A DNA stretch of 64,000 nt, from positions 55,118,020 through 55,182,019 of the forward strand of contig OX578153.1 in assembly GCA_951213105.1 (NCBI GenBank), given 5' to 3'. Positions 47,298-59,199 of this stretch are shown here, one piece after another. Position 1 is the stretch's first letter; each line of letters opens with the position of its first letter. The position numbers and the translations under genes are program-made. Under the pieces are notes generated by a model, which had not been told where the DNA came from, made no database searches, and saw only the letters and a list, made by a program, of their open reading frames with translations. The DNA is from Amaurobius ferox (lineage: Eukaryota; Arthropoda; Arachnida; Araneae; Amaurobiidae).

Positions 47298-50200
47298 TTA
47301 AACACTGAGCAATCGCCTCATTTCAGAGATCAATTGACACAACTTATCAATTTTAGTGTCACTGTCTGCAATGTTCAATAAGTCTGATTCAGATTGCGTT
47401 AATAATAATGTCTCCAAGTTGTCACTGCTTAAGGTAGATCTGAATCTTGTTTTAATAATCTTCAACTTGAAAAAAACCCTTTCACATGTTACTTGAGTCA
47501 TCGGGATTGTCAAGAGCAGATTATATACAGTTCATTATACTGACGAGAGTACATACTATAGTTAAGAAGCACTTCGTAAGCACACTTTAAGCAAGAATTT
47601 CAGTTATTGTAATTGCAAGGTTGAAATGTTGAGTTCTCTTCGTCAAAGTCATCAGCAGATAAATCACGTTCTGGGGGATCTTCTTCTTGATACTCTTCAC
47701 TGATTGTCTTTTTGCTTATTTGGAGCCATACATCAGCAAATGAAGTAAATTCTTCAACAATTTTTCCATTGTCAAGTCTTGGGAGAATCTCTACTATTTT
47801 GTCCAGGGCTTTGGGAGGTAAGGGCTCTTTACTGCCAAACTGCTTAGGATCAAACAAGGCTAGATCTAGGTACAAGTTTTTGTGTTGGAGAAGTCTGTTT
47901 TTAATAGTATTGATGAGAGTATCTATGACACTGTAAAATGTTGAAATTTTAAAACCATCTACTTCTGAGGTATGACCAACATCTTCATGACCAGCATCTT
48001 CTCCATGAAGCTTTTTCCACTTTCTCTGTCGTTTCTCTTTCAATTCAGTTTCAATGCAATTACTTTCCAAAGGCTCATTTTTTTTTACTTTTCATCTAAA
48101 CTGCGAGTCATTATCTATACGAATGTTCTTGCAGCTTGTAAAGTTTCATCAAACTTTTGACATAATTCTTTAAGTTTTAAGTGAGAAGTTTCGTTGAGTT
48201 TCTATGCTTGAACGAAATCGAAATTCTTAGTCTGTAAGTAATCAGACAAAGGAGTGATTATCTTAAAAAATTTCATAAACAACATAGCTAACAATATTGT
48301 ATCAAAACTTGTAAACTTTATGAGAAGACCTTCAGCATCATTTGTTGCTTTAGAGTTAAACTCTGGAGAACTAGATATCTTTAACAAGGCACTGACCAAT
48401 TATAAGTAAATGACCTTGGTAGGGTGAAATTTTTCAATATCATATCTTGACCGTAGCATTAATGCGGCTCCGCCACCTGGTCATGCCAATAGCTTCCACC
48501 TTAAAAGAAGGGTTTTTGTAATCTTTTAAGTGACTCCTTCATAAACACTTGAGCTTCTTCTTGCAGTACATTAAAAAATGATATAGTTGCAATGAGACAT
48601 TGAGCAGTGTCAGTGAGAACTAGGTTCAGCACATGGGCATAGTACCAAGTGTGAATGTAGTGTGGAATTACTTCAGATTACCTTGCTGTCAATCCTTTAA
48701 AATGACCATTCATGTTAAAAGCTCCATCAAAAGCATTAGTAACGCAGTTCTTGATCGGTATGTCGGCATCTTCCAAAACGGTTCTGAGTGACTGAAACAA
48801 ATCCTCACCTGTGGTGTAAACGTCACCTTCGAGATCTAAAGATAGATTCTATCCTTTAGATCTCGAAGGTGACAGGTGTAAACCACACATTTTATAGCTA
48901 GCAGTCTTTCTACGACTTCAGAACCCTTAACGTAGCATAAGACATATGCACATTGGTCGTAACTTGAAACATCTACTGTAGTATCCATTAGGATGGAAAA
49001 CTTCCCTGCCAATATCCCTTTCACACATATTTTTCTTTTCATTTCTTCGTTCATGTATTGTAAGATTTTCACAATCATGTTGTTAGTTAAAAATGTAACT
49101 TGATCTTCTCCTTCTACTGGCATGTTCTTCCTTTTTTGAATTTCGTTAGGTTTTCTGTTCTGGAGGAGGCTGGTTTTACTTTTTGAAATTACACTCTTAA
49201 CATGCTTCTCTAGAATTGCATCATATTTTCTTAGCATGAGAATCATCTGTAAAAAATCTCCATGGTTCACTGAGGCGTCATCCAAAGTATGAGCAGATTC
49301 TACTTTTCCCCGAAAAAGAAAACCTTGTTTACCTATCAGTTTCAAAATATCGACTACTGTTTCTACTATATGTCTTTTTTCTTTTACTTCCTGTTTCCTG
49401 TTGGCCATTTCGTTCCCAAACAGAAGATCGGGCAAACTTTTCTATCTTTCATTAGCATGAAACAATTCACAGATTGTGTTGAAACCCAGACCGTCCGACC
49501 TACCAGAAAGGTGTAAGGTAACTGTTTGGACGGTCGGGAAGTGCCACCCAATTTAGACCGGAACCCAGTGGGGGAGGCATCCACAGGGACCGTACCCTCC
49601 TTCCCCTACCACCAACCTCTCGGAAGGACTTTTGGACCCACATGTTTAACGTGATCGTACTCCGCATGAACACGGCGGCAGTTTTGGCAGTGGCTGGAAT
49701 CGAACCCGGGCCTACCGAGTGCAACTCCAGCGCGCTAACCAATGGGCTACCGCGCCCTCTCACAGATTGTGTGTGAGTTTTCGAATTTTCATGCTCATGT
49801 AGTCTCTAATGGGCATGCTTCCAATCGCTGAATCCAGAACAAAATACTGAAGTGAATTTGCTAAACGCAACAAAAATGAAACAGAACGGTTGTTGTGTTT
49901 TTCCGTTGTAGGACAGGCACTGCCTTCGGAAAATTTGGTTACCACTGTTACTTTCTTCGATTTTAAATATTGATTTTCTATCTGTAAAAGGCACTTCTTT
50001 TTCATTAGGCTGAACTGGTTGGAAAGCCAAGTATAATTGCAAATCATTTGGTCCCAGCTTATTAAAGTAATCAATATCTACCGTTTGTGTATTAAATGAC
50101 GTGCTTTGGCTTGAGTGCGGTTTTGTATTTGACGTTGATAGTCCTGGTTCTTGTAATTGTTCGTGTGTTGTTTCTGCATTGTCTGAATTCGAGAAGGTTC

Positions 50201-50340
50201 CAGGGAATTCTTTTACAAGACTTTGTTCTTCAACAGAATCGTTTAATTGCGTTTCTTGGCTCGATACTTTATTTTCTAAGAGTAATGGCGTTGTTCACAA
50301 TCTGAGGATTTTGATAAAAAAGCTGTTACTTTGGGGCATG
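47298..50340 (-). pseudogene. hAT transposase, ZMYM1/DUF4371 type, broken
   Basis: Reading down from 50340: a Ser/Gln-rich start, KLGPNDLQLYLAFQP, a TTF-like zinc-finger remnant ending FCSGFSDWKHAH and RLHEHENSH, the SINE, then NHGDFLQMILMLRKYDAIL and SILMDTTVDVSSYDQCAYVL (DUF4371/catalytic core, 49435-48836), CVTNAFDGAFNMNGHFKGL and HTWYYAHVLNLVLTD (48760-48600), a linker (48070-47600), and the hAT dimerisation domain IPMTQVTCERVFFKLKIIKT at 47298-47513. The order and motifs fit zinc-finger MYM-type-1-like hAT transposases. At least four frame breaks plus a 20-bp inverted copy (48822-48873) and the SINE destroy it. Confidence 0.8.
49480..49759 (-). mobile_element. tRNA-derived SINE inside the hAT transposase
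   Basis: Full SINE with box A and box B on the minus strand (49690-49756). TCACAGATTGTGT occurs at 49467-49479 and 49760-49772, a 13-bp duplication. The transposase frame is recognisable on both sides, so it inserted after the hAT element. Confidence 0.9.
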
Positions 50341-51650
50341 TTTTAGCAGATTCATGCAACATTTTATTTCTTTTATCTTTTTTACATTCATGGCCGCTTT
50401 TCTTTTTTTTTCTCTTCCATTTCATTACTATTGGAACTCTGAAAACAATGAAATAATAAGTAATTAAAAATTAAAAAAAATAAGTAATAAAAAATAAAAA
50501 ATAAGTAAGCAGAAGGAAATAGCAAGGGTATAGCAAAATGACCTTCAAATAAAAAAAACTGACATTTAAAAAACAAAATTTTAGTGCATACTGATTGTTA
50601 ATAAGTATCCTTTAATCTTAGGCATTAAAATAAATACAGTTGAAATAAAGTACCCTAGTCTCACCAGGGCCGAATTAACATGTCGGTGAACATGGGAGCC
50701 TCGCTTTAGAGCCGGCCTCATCTTGAAAGAAAAATAGCAAAAAAATATATATATATCGAGAAAAAAAGCAAATTTACTCATTTTTTGTTGAAATATAATT
50801 CCGAAAAACAATTAGTGATGTTATCTTTTAAGTGTGGGCATCAAAATTTGCTATAAACAGCGCAATTAAACTAAATATAACACATTTATAAAACACATTT
50901 ATAAACATACACATTTATAGAAAATTTTTAAATATCCCTCCAGGGTCTCTTTGGTAAACCTATGCAGCCTTATTGTTTTGTACTTTAAAATTTTCACAGT
51001 TACTTTTTGCTTAAACCTGTTGTTTTTCTTATGTGTTCTTTTATGCTTTTGTGTTTTTTGTATCTTTGCTTGTCTTGTTGTAACTTATTGTGTTGTGATT
51101 CAATTTTAATATGTGTTGTAATTACTTGAATCAAAAATAAAGATCCCGGCCACACACTTAGCTACAGTAAACCTTCGGGTCTGTCGTGTGGTCTGGGTTT
51201 CCAACATCCAACATTTATAAAACACAAACGTACCATAGGCATCAATGCTACGGCTGCAGGACGTGAATGAAACGAGATGGACGGCCTAAGGGAGATTTCT
51301 TCCTTTTCAGGGCGCCCCCTTGTCTCTCAATTTCCTTGAATAAACCAAAATTACAACAAAACACTACACCGCGGAGTTAGAACTTAGCACAAGCTCATTC
51401 CTTCATTTCGCGTTTCAACAGTGACATCGGGCAGAGCTCTTAGTCGCAGAGTCACCACCTCCGCAATACAAGAGGCAGTGAGTGCTGGTACCGACATCTG
51501 CGCCATATTTATTGGAGTAATCAGTCTCGCACTGAAGTATTATTCAGTTCCTTTTTTTTTTTTTTTTTTTTTTACATAAGCAATTCGAACGAAAATTTTA
51601 CATCCAGGAAGGCGAGAGGCGCCGTGAGAAAAGGGCGCACCGGGACCCTG

Positions 51651-52307
51651 AACATAAAGTAGGTTTAGGACACATGCAACACTAAAAATAAACAAGAAAG
51701 ATCAATTATGCTTAAAGCATTAATTATGAAACACTTTCCAACTTCAATGCAATTTTATTTAAACATCTCTAAAATGCAATACATTCCTCAGTAATATTTT
51801 AAACTTATTATAATACTACATTAATTTCTTATATTTGAAAACTTAAACCTTCATCGAAAAAAATGAACTTCATTCAAATGAGGACATTGAAATATAAATT
51901 GCCTGGTTTAAACATCTCTAAAATACGATACATTCCTCAGCAATATTTTTAAAATTATCATAATACTACAATAATTTATTATATTTGAAAACTTCCTGGA
52001 AAACAACTGAAATTCATTCAAATGACGTCATAGAAAAAATTACACGCCTGGCTCTCCCTATAAAAGCAGCATTTCATTCATAAATATTTTGCCATTTATT
52101 TCATTCATCACAGTAAAAAAATAATTTAATTTATTTAAAAAACTTAAGACCATGGAGCTACAAGTAATTAAACTCTATGCTTAAAACTTCATAAAAAAAA
52201 TCGTCCTTCTCTCTGTAAAATCAATGAATATTTCATTCATATTAGCTATGCAGACTCCATGAACTAAATAATTTTGCGTTAAAGAAATACAGTAATTCTT
52301 ATACAAC
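51651..52307 (+). repeat. End of X copy 4 and X copy 5
   Basis: 51651-51690 completes copy 4. Copy 5 starts near AACAAGAAAGATCAATTATG and has two sub-units, TGACGTCA (52023-52030), TATAAAAG (52059-52066) and ACCATGGAGCTACAAGTAAT. It is cut at 52307 by the LTR, at a point where copy 1 continues into CTCATTCTGCATC. Confidence 0.65.
52023..52066 (+). promoter_or_regulatory. CRE palindrome plus TATA box in X copy 5
   Basis: TGACGTCA at 52023-52030 and TATAAAAG at 52059-52066, the same arrangement and nearly the same spacing as copy 3. Promoter role inferred. Confidence 0.3.
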
Positions 52308-53451
52308 TGTCGGATCGGGGTGTCGGCAGGCAAGAAGGGTAACCGCGATCATTAAAGTTACCAAGCCAATATTGTACATTGCGTTTAAAGAGGAATTATT
52401 AATATATTCAAATATACTTGGAATAACCCAGTCTTTTTGTCTGGGAGAATTCGTTCCCAGATGGGTAGCAGCAAAGAAATAATAAAACAAGGTGTGAAGC
52501 ATAAAGAAATTATACAAGTTAATTTTAAACAATATATTTATTAAAGATTATGTATTTTATGAACTTAACTTTCTTATTTAAATCAATATTTGAATTAACT
52601 TAAATAAATATTTGAAATTCTCAATATTGTTCATGAACGAACACCTTAAGTATCATAGATAAATTAATCAAATTTATTTCTCAACCTGTAATTACTAAAT
52701 GATCTTACTAATTTTCTTCTGTTCTCTTCTCGAACGTAATTGCTCATATCGAAATTTTGATCTCCTTAATTTTTGATTCACGAAATTCTCCTAGTAGTTA
52801 GTCAATTAAAAGTTCCTAGTTCAGATTCAACCGGGGATTCTTTAGATGTAAGTTTAAGTTCTCGGGGAATTTAAAATTTGGCTGGCTGGAACAATACATT
52901 CGGTCGGCTTCACATCAACCCAATTCACGTCAGCGAGAATTTCAGATCCTAAAATAAAAATAAAAGAGTTAAAATTTTGCCAAGGAGGATTTCATCCATT
53001 TCTTCATCTTCAGGATTCTTTCCTTGGATAAGATTCTTGAAAATCAATAATCCCATCGGTGAAGGGGCCATTTGGCCAACTTCCTTTGTCTTAAGTTTTC
53101 ATCACCATTTTCGACACATCCGTGCCCGAAGAAATCAAACCACGGAAGAGAGCCCAACAACCAGCGCGTTCTCGAATCACACTCCGCAAGCAGCTCTCTG
53201 ATTAGTCGAGCGCAGGAGTAAAAGTTCTAGATTTCTCTTTCCAAGCCCTACGTCACACCACAGACGCGAATTCGGGGACACGAGAATTAACAACATAAAA
53301 GAACAGATTCGCATTTCAAAGCCAAATCGAAATATCCAATACAAGTCAATATGGACAAGGGTTAGCACATTACAGGCGAAGAAAAGGAAAGGAGAGCTTG
53401 AGCTTTTCTCTCCGCGTTTACACAAAAATCAATATCGAACAGAATATTTTT
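52308..53451 (-). repeat. Probable gypsy LTR and 3' flank
   Basis: The boundary at 52308 (TGTCGGATCGGGGTG on the plus strand, hence ...CCGACA at the 3' end of a minus-strand LTR) falls inside an X copy. Integrase sequence lies beyond it at 53452. The inner LTR border is not visible. No ORF of note. Confidence 0.45.
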
Positions 53452-53935
53452 TTTTCGTCAAATGCAATATTCTTTAAGGATCTAATGAGTGTTCCGTTCA
53501 GCCTTTCAACACAGCCGTCCGAAAAGAGATTGCGTGCTGTACTGATATTTTTAATGATGCCCAATTTCTTGTAAAAACGCTGTGCTGTTTTGATAGAAAA
53601 TTAGTCCCACGATCTGTGATCACATGCTGCGGTATCCCATGCTGAGCAATGAAACACTCTAAGTATTCCAAAATGTCTTCTGTTTTTTTAGGGCAAAGGA
53701 TAGGCTTCAGACCACCGAGTGTAATAGTCAGTTATCGCTAAAATAAATTTGTTTCCTGAATTTGATATAGGCAAAGGCCCCACACAGTCCATAGCAATAC
53801 GCTGAAATGGATAACTTGACTTTAAAAATTTCTGAATTCGAGCTTTGTGATTTCTAAAACCTCTATTGATGACACAAATTTCACATGACGAAACATAATT
53901 ACTTGTTTGAGAACACATCCCTACTCAGTAGTATT
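53452..53935 (-). pseudogene. Ty3/gypsy integrase fragment
   Basis: The upper part (53918-53688) encodes the end of the zinc-binding domain (YVSSCEICVINRG) and the catalytic core start RIAMDCVGPLPISNSGNKFI, ITDYYTRWSEAYPL, with the first catalytic Asp. Lower down, in shifted frames, are FIAQHGIPQHVITDRGTNF, containing the second Asp, and NLFSDGCVERLNGTL, containing the Glu. So all three catalytic positions are recognisable but the frame breaks at least twice. No RT or RNase H of this element remains in the window. Confidence 0.75.
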
Positions 53936-54091
53936 TTCTACTAACTGAAGATAGAGACTTTCTAAATCCACAGTACGCAAAAGTTGTGCAGGAATCGATA
54001 AAATAATATCAAATAAAATTCTAGCATGGAAGCTTTACACGTGGACAAGCCCTAGGCTTAATAATGAATTGGTCAATTCAATAAAGCTCTT

Positions 54092-54159
<68 letters not shown>

Positions 54160-54580
54160 TATATATATATATATTACGTATTATACATAAATATATGATG
54201 AAGCAGTTTTGCAATTGGAACTATGGGTCTACGAATGACGATTCAAAAAATTTTCCACTGTTCATTTGGACTCATTATTGTATCCTGAGGGTACACTCAT
54301 GATTCCAGATGTTATGTCATAACAATATGTTTCTTAAAAAATATGCATTTCTAGGTCAAATCCTTCCCTTTATTTAAGCCAAAAATCTAAACAGAAACCA
54401 TTGCATTCCAAATAGTAAATTTTTTAAAATCATTGAGTTACGAAAATGTTCTGCTATTTTAACTTAACGTCTTAATTCAGCATAATTTAATCATAAAAAA
54501 TTGGCGAAAAATTTGGCGCTAAATTGCGGACTTTTTAAATATCGCCAAATTAATGAAAAAGTCAGGTGCATTTCACCAGC
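54092..54580 (+). repeat. (TA)n and Naiad-associated leader, first copy
   Basis: (TA)n to 54156, GCAT(AT)n, then a leader of about 400 bp (GATGAAGCAGTTTTGCAATT ... GGCGAAAAATTTGGCGCTAA). An apparently identical copy is at 62940-63405. Confidence 0.8.
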
Positions 54581-57500
54581 CCGCCGACTTTCGAATTCAG
54601 GAATTTCGACTATGCCATTCGTTTGTACTTCGTTAGTACCGGTTAGTACCGAGATATTTTCGTTAGTACCGCTTCCGGTACAAAATTATAGCCATTTCAA
54701 AAATGCGGGCTGGTGAAATGCGAGCCCGCCGACTTTCGAATTCAGGAATTTCGACTATGCCATTCGTTTGTACTTCGTTAGTACCGGTTAGTACCGAGAT
54801 ATTTTCGTTAGTACCGCTTCCGGTACAAAATTATAGCCATTTCAAAAATGCGGGCTGGTGAAATGCGAGCCCGCCGACTTTCGAATTCAGGAATTTCGAC
54901 TATGCCATTCGTTTGTACTTCGTTAGTACCGGTTAGTACCGAGATATTTTCGTTAGTACCGCTTCCGGTACAAAATTATAGCCATTTCAAAAATGCGGGC
55001 TGGTGAAATGCGAGCCCGCCGACTTTCGAATTCAGGAATTTCGACTATGCCATTCGTTTGTACTTCGTTAGTACCGGTTAGTACCGAGATATTTTCGTTA
55101 GTACCGCTTCCGGTACAAAATTATAGCCATTTCAAAAATGCGGGCTGGTGAAATGCGAGCCCGCCGACTTTCGAATTCAGGAATTTCGACTATGCCATTC
55201 GTTTGTACTTCGTTAGTACCGGTTAGTACCGAGATATTTTCGTTAGTACCGCTTCCGGTACAAAATTATAGCCATTTCAAAAATGCGGGCTGGTGAAATG
55301 CGAGCCCGCCGACTTTCGAATTCAGGAATTTCGACTATGCCATTCGTTTGTACTTGGTTAGTACCGGTTAGTACCGAGATATTTTCGTTAGTACCGCTTC
55401 CGGTACAAAATTATAGCCATTTCAAAATGCGGGCTGGTGAAATGCGAGCCCGCCGACTTTCGAATTCAGGAATTTCGACTATGCCATTAGTTTGTACTTC
55501 GTTAGTACCGGTTAGTACCGAGATATTTTCGTTAGTACCGCTTCCGGTACAAAATTATAGCCATTTCAAAAATGCGGGCTGGTGAAATGCGAGCCCGCCG
55601 ACTTTCGAATTCAGGAATTTCGACTATGCCATTCGTTTGTACTTCGTTAGTACCGGTTAGTACCGAGATATTTTCGTTAGTACCGCTTCCGGTACAAAAT
55701 TATAGCCATTTCAAAAATGCGGGCTGGTGAAATGCGAGCCCGCCGACTTTCGAATTCAGGAATTTCGACTATGCCATTCGTTTGTACTTCGTTAGTACCG
55801 GTTAGTACCGAGATATTTTCGTTAGTACCGCTTCCGGTACAAAATTATAGCCATTTCAAAAATGCGGGCTGGTGAAATGCGAGCCCGCCGACTTTCGAAT
55901 TCAGGAATTTCGACTATGCCATTCGTTTGTACTTCGTTAGTACCGGTTAGTACCGAGATATTTTCGTTAGTACCGCTTCCGGTACAAAATTATAGCCATT
56001 TAAAAAATGCGGGCTGGTGAAATGCGAGCCCGCCGACTTTCGAATTCAGGAATTTCGACTATGCCATTCGTTTGTACTTCGTTAGTACCGGTTAGTACCG
56101 AGATATTTTCGTTAGTACCGCTTCCGGTACAAAATTATAGCCATTTCAAAAATGCGGGCTGGTGAAATGCGAGCCCGCCGACTTTCGAATTCAGGAATTT
56201 CGACTATGCCATTCGTTTGTACTTGGTTAGTACCGGTTAGTACCGAGATATTTTCGTTAGTACCGCTTCCGGTACAAAATTATAGCCATTTCAAAATGCG
56301 GGCTGGTGAAATGCGAGCCCGCCGACTTTCGAATTCAGGAATTTCGACTATGCCATTAGTTTGTACTTCGTTAGTACCGGTTAGTACCGAGATATTTTCG
56401 TTAGTACCGCTTCCGGTACAAAATTATAGCCATTTCAAAAATGCGGGCTGGTGAAATGCGAGCCCGCCGACTTTCGAATTCAGGAATTTCGACTATGCCA
56501 TTCGTTTGTACTTCGTTAGTACCGGTTAGTACCGAGATATTTTCGTTAGTACCGCTTCCGGTACAAAATTATAGCCATTTCAAAAATGCGGGCTGGTGAA
56601 ATGCGAGCCCGCCGACTTTCGAATTCAGGAATTTCGACTATGCCATTCGTTTGTACTTCGTTAGTACCGGTTAGTACCGAGATATTTTCGTTAGTACCGC
56701 TTCCGGTACAAAATTATAGCCATTTCAAAAATGCGGGCTGGTGAAATGCGAGCCCGCCGACTTTCGAATTCAGGAATTTCGACTATGCCATTCGTTTGTA
56801 CTTCGTTAGTACCGAGATATTTTCGTTAGTACCGCTTCCGGTACAAAATTATAGCCATTTCAAAAATGCGGGCTGGTGAAATGCGAGCCCGCCGACTTTC
56901 GAATTCAGGAATTTCGACTATGCCATTCGTTTGTACTTCGTTAGTACCGGTTAGTACCGAGATATTTTCGTTAGTACCGCTTCCGGTACAAAATTATAGC
57001 CATTTCAAAAATGCGGGCTGGTGAAATGCGAGCCCGCCGACTTTCGAATTCAGGAATTTCGACTATGCCATTCGTTTGTACTTGGTTAGTACCGGTTAGT
57101 ACCGAGATATTTTCGTTAGTACCGCTTCCGGTACAAAATTATAGCCATTTCAAAATGCGGGCTGGTGAAATGCGAGCCCGCCGACTTTCGAATTCAGGAA
57201 TTTCGACTATGCCATTAGTTTGTACTTCGTTAGTACCGGTTAGTACCGAGATATTTTCGTTAGTACCGCTTCCGGTACAAAATTATAGCCATTTCAAAAA
57301 TGCGGGCTGGTGAAATGCGAGCCCGCCGACTTTCGAATTCAGGAATTTCGACTATGCCATTCGTTTGTACTTCGTTAGTACCGGTTAGTACCGAGATATT
57401 TTCGTTAGTACCGCTTCCGGTACAAAATTATAGCCATTTCAAAAATGCGGGCTGGTGAAATGCGAGCCCGCCGACTTTCGAATTCAGGAATTTCGACTAT

Positions 57501-57588
57501 GCCATTCGTTTGTACTTCGTTAGTACCGGTTAGTACCGAGATATTTTCGTTAGTACCGCTTCCGGTACAAAATTATAGCCATTTCAAA
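54581..57588 (+). repeat. 145-bp tandem array with higher-order structure
   Basis: About 21 units of 145 bp. Each contains GCCCGCCGACTTTCGAATTC, three GTTAGTACCG decamers and a self-complementary pair GCGGGCT...AGCCCGC that straddles unit borders. Variant units (TACTTGGTTAG; CCATTAGTTTG; one A fewer before GCGGGCT) recur every six units, at spacings of 869 and 859 bp. One unit near 56800 lacks 11 bp. The repeated 100-codon ORFs are a consequence of the array. Confidence 0.95.
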
Positions 57589-59199
57589 AATTAAAGTTCC
57601 ATCCTCGTTCAAGCAAATTAAAGAAGAATATGTATTAACATATACCGATAAAATAGTATCAAATTATGCCTTCACTTGTAAAAAGTTCTACGTGGATACA
57701 CTAAACCAAAGTTACAGGGACAGTGAAATGTATGCTTTAATACCCAGTAACGCATTGATACTGACTAAAAGAATAGAGGCACTTTACAAAAGAATAGGAA
57801 TTGATATTAAAACAATAAAATACCCTTATTTGGTCCTGATCCCCAAATTACACAAAATACCTGTCAAGTTTCGAACTGTGACGGTGGGATGTGGTTCATA
57901 TTTGGAAATAGCAAACAAAAAACTTTTGGATTTACTCATAATAGTTATGCATGATATTAAAAGACATAACTCTATTATGATAAAAAACGGACAGGAACTG
58001 ATAAACCGACTAAAGTTTTGTCATAACGATATCAACTTTAAGAGTTACGACTTTCGAGATCTTTTTAACAATATTGATTTGGATAATTTACAATTGATTC
58101 TGAAAGATCTACATGAAGAATACGATCTAAAGCAATTTATAACTTATAGAAGATACATGGACTTGGTAGAATTGGTATTAAAGGAAAACATACTACACGA
58201 CGGAAGCAATTTTTACAAACAAATCAAGGGCATACCTATGGGAGGGAGTTGCTCGTCAATACTAGCAGATATATATCTATCTAAATACGAAAGAGGCACT
58301 CATATCCTATCGGAAATGCCCTACTTCCGTTATGTCGATGATGTGATAATTGGGGGCTATGAAAACACCCCATGTTTTGACTTTTCATTCTACCCAAGCG
58401 AATTGGACCTTATTGAAAATCCAGCGTGTGAGGACGGATCGGTAAAATTCTTGGATTTAGCTATCAAAAAACACAAGAAATATGGAATATACACAGTGTT
58501 ACACGACAAAAGAGATTCATATAGGATCAAGGTAAATCATATTATCGATTGGAATTCAAACCTTGCAAAGTATGTCTTCAGAAATATAGTGATTGGACAT
58601 TTTAGAAGAAACCAAAATTATAATACTTTTAGGAAAGACTGCATTTGCAAATGTAAAAAATTTGCAGATGAAGCTATAAAAAGAAATTATCCAGTCAATT
58701 TTGTACAACTTTATTACAAATCCTTTTTTAAAGAAAATTTGTAATCTGATTGTTGATATAGAGATTTAATATTCATGACTGCGTAACTATTATCCTGATA
58801 TTTCTCTGCGCATGAGCAACTTTACTTATATAAAGAGACGTTCCATCGGGTTGGACTAGCGGATGTTTCTTCTTCATGGATTCGTTTACTTCTTTGGTTC
58901 TGAGTCTGTTCTGGTGCTTTTATTTTCGCACATTTGGGAGGCTGACCATGGAATTATGTTGGTTCCGTGAGCGTTACCCGGGTTGTAAAAGCTGCTTTAA
59001 GCGGGAAAGGGGTGTCGCAATCCACCCCTACCATTCTTATGTAATTCATATGGTCACTCCCGTTCTTTTCTACTTTCATTCATGTATTCTACTAGGGAAT
59101 TTGAGCAGCATTTGCGCCTCCTCCTTTGTAGTGAATAGTTCTTTAATTTCAGGCTTATTTGGGATATATCCTATTTTGTCTCACTTTATTGTAATAGTA
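57589..59199 (+). mobile_element. 5'-truncated Naiad copy (pseudo-LTR partner)
   Basis: Begins at the microhomology AAAAATTAAAGTTCC, corresponding to base 61330 of the downstream copy, and ends with the same 3' UTR at GTAATAGTAT. The RT frame is open to 58744 and nearly identical to the downstream copy; two amino-acid differences are visible (Asp/Glu after RRYM, Leu/His near VQxYYKS). Directly joined to the next copy head-to-tail, as in the pseudo-LTR arrangement of Penelope-like elements. Confidence 0.85.
57592..58744 (+). pseudogene. Naiad reverse transcriptase, N-terminally truncated
   Basis: 384 codons of the RT including YPYLVLIPKLHKIP, motif A YDFRDLFNNID, GIPMGGSCSSILA, the catalytic YFRYVDDVIIGG, VKFLDLAIKK and the C-terminal CICKCKKFADEAI. 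No stop or frameshift, but the GIY-YIG endonuclease, the CxC linker and the RT N-terminus are missing. The lack of decay suggests a recent event or conversion by the downstream copy. Confidence 0.85.

Larger units (their letters stand above)
46949..51650 (-). mobile_element. hAT DNA transposon with 8-bp target duplication
   Basis: Both ends begin CAGGG when read inwards (CAGGGGCGTGCTGGG at 46949; reverse of CGGGACCCTG at 51650). They are bordered by identical AACATAAA at 46941-46948 and 51651-51658, the 8-bp duplication typical of hAT elements. Unoccupied X copies at 29610 and 37025 read straight across the site. Inside is a broken minus-strand transposase with a SINE in it. About 1 kb upstream of the transposase (50600-51650) is non-coding and includes a run of 21 or so T (about 51551-51571). 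Confidence 0.85.

Noticed and set aside
52299..53425. Small ORFs in the LTR region
   Set aside because: Lengths of 74-82 codons, mutually overlapping on both strands, no family features.
55283..57313. Repeated 100-aa protein genes
   Set aside because: The three near-identical frames result from the six-monomer higher-order repeat; composition follows the DNA repeat and there is no domain.
54581..57588. CRISPR-like array
   Set aside because: Repeats are contiguous 145-bp monomers without unique spacers; it is a satellite in a eukaryotic setting.
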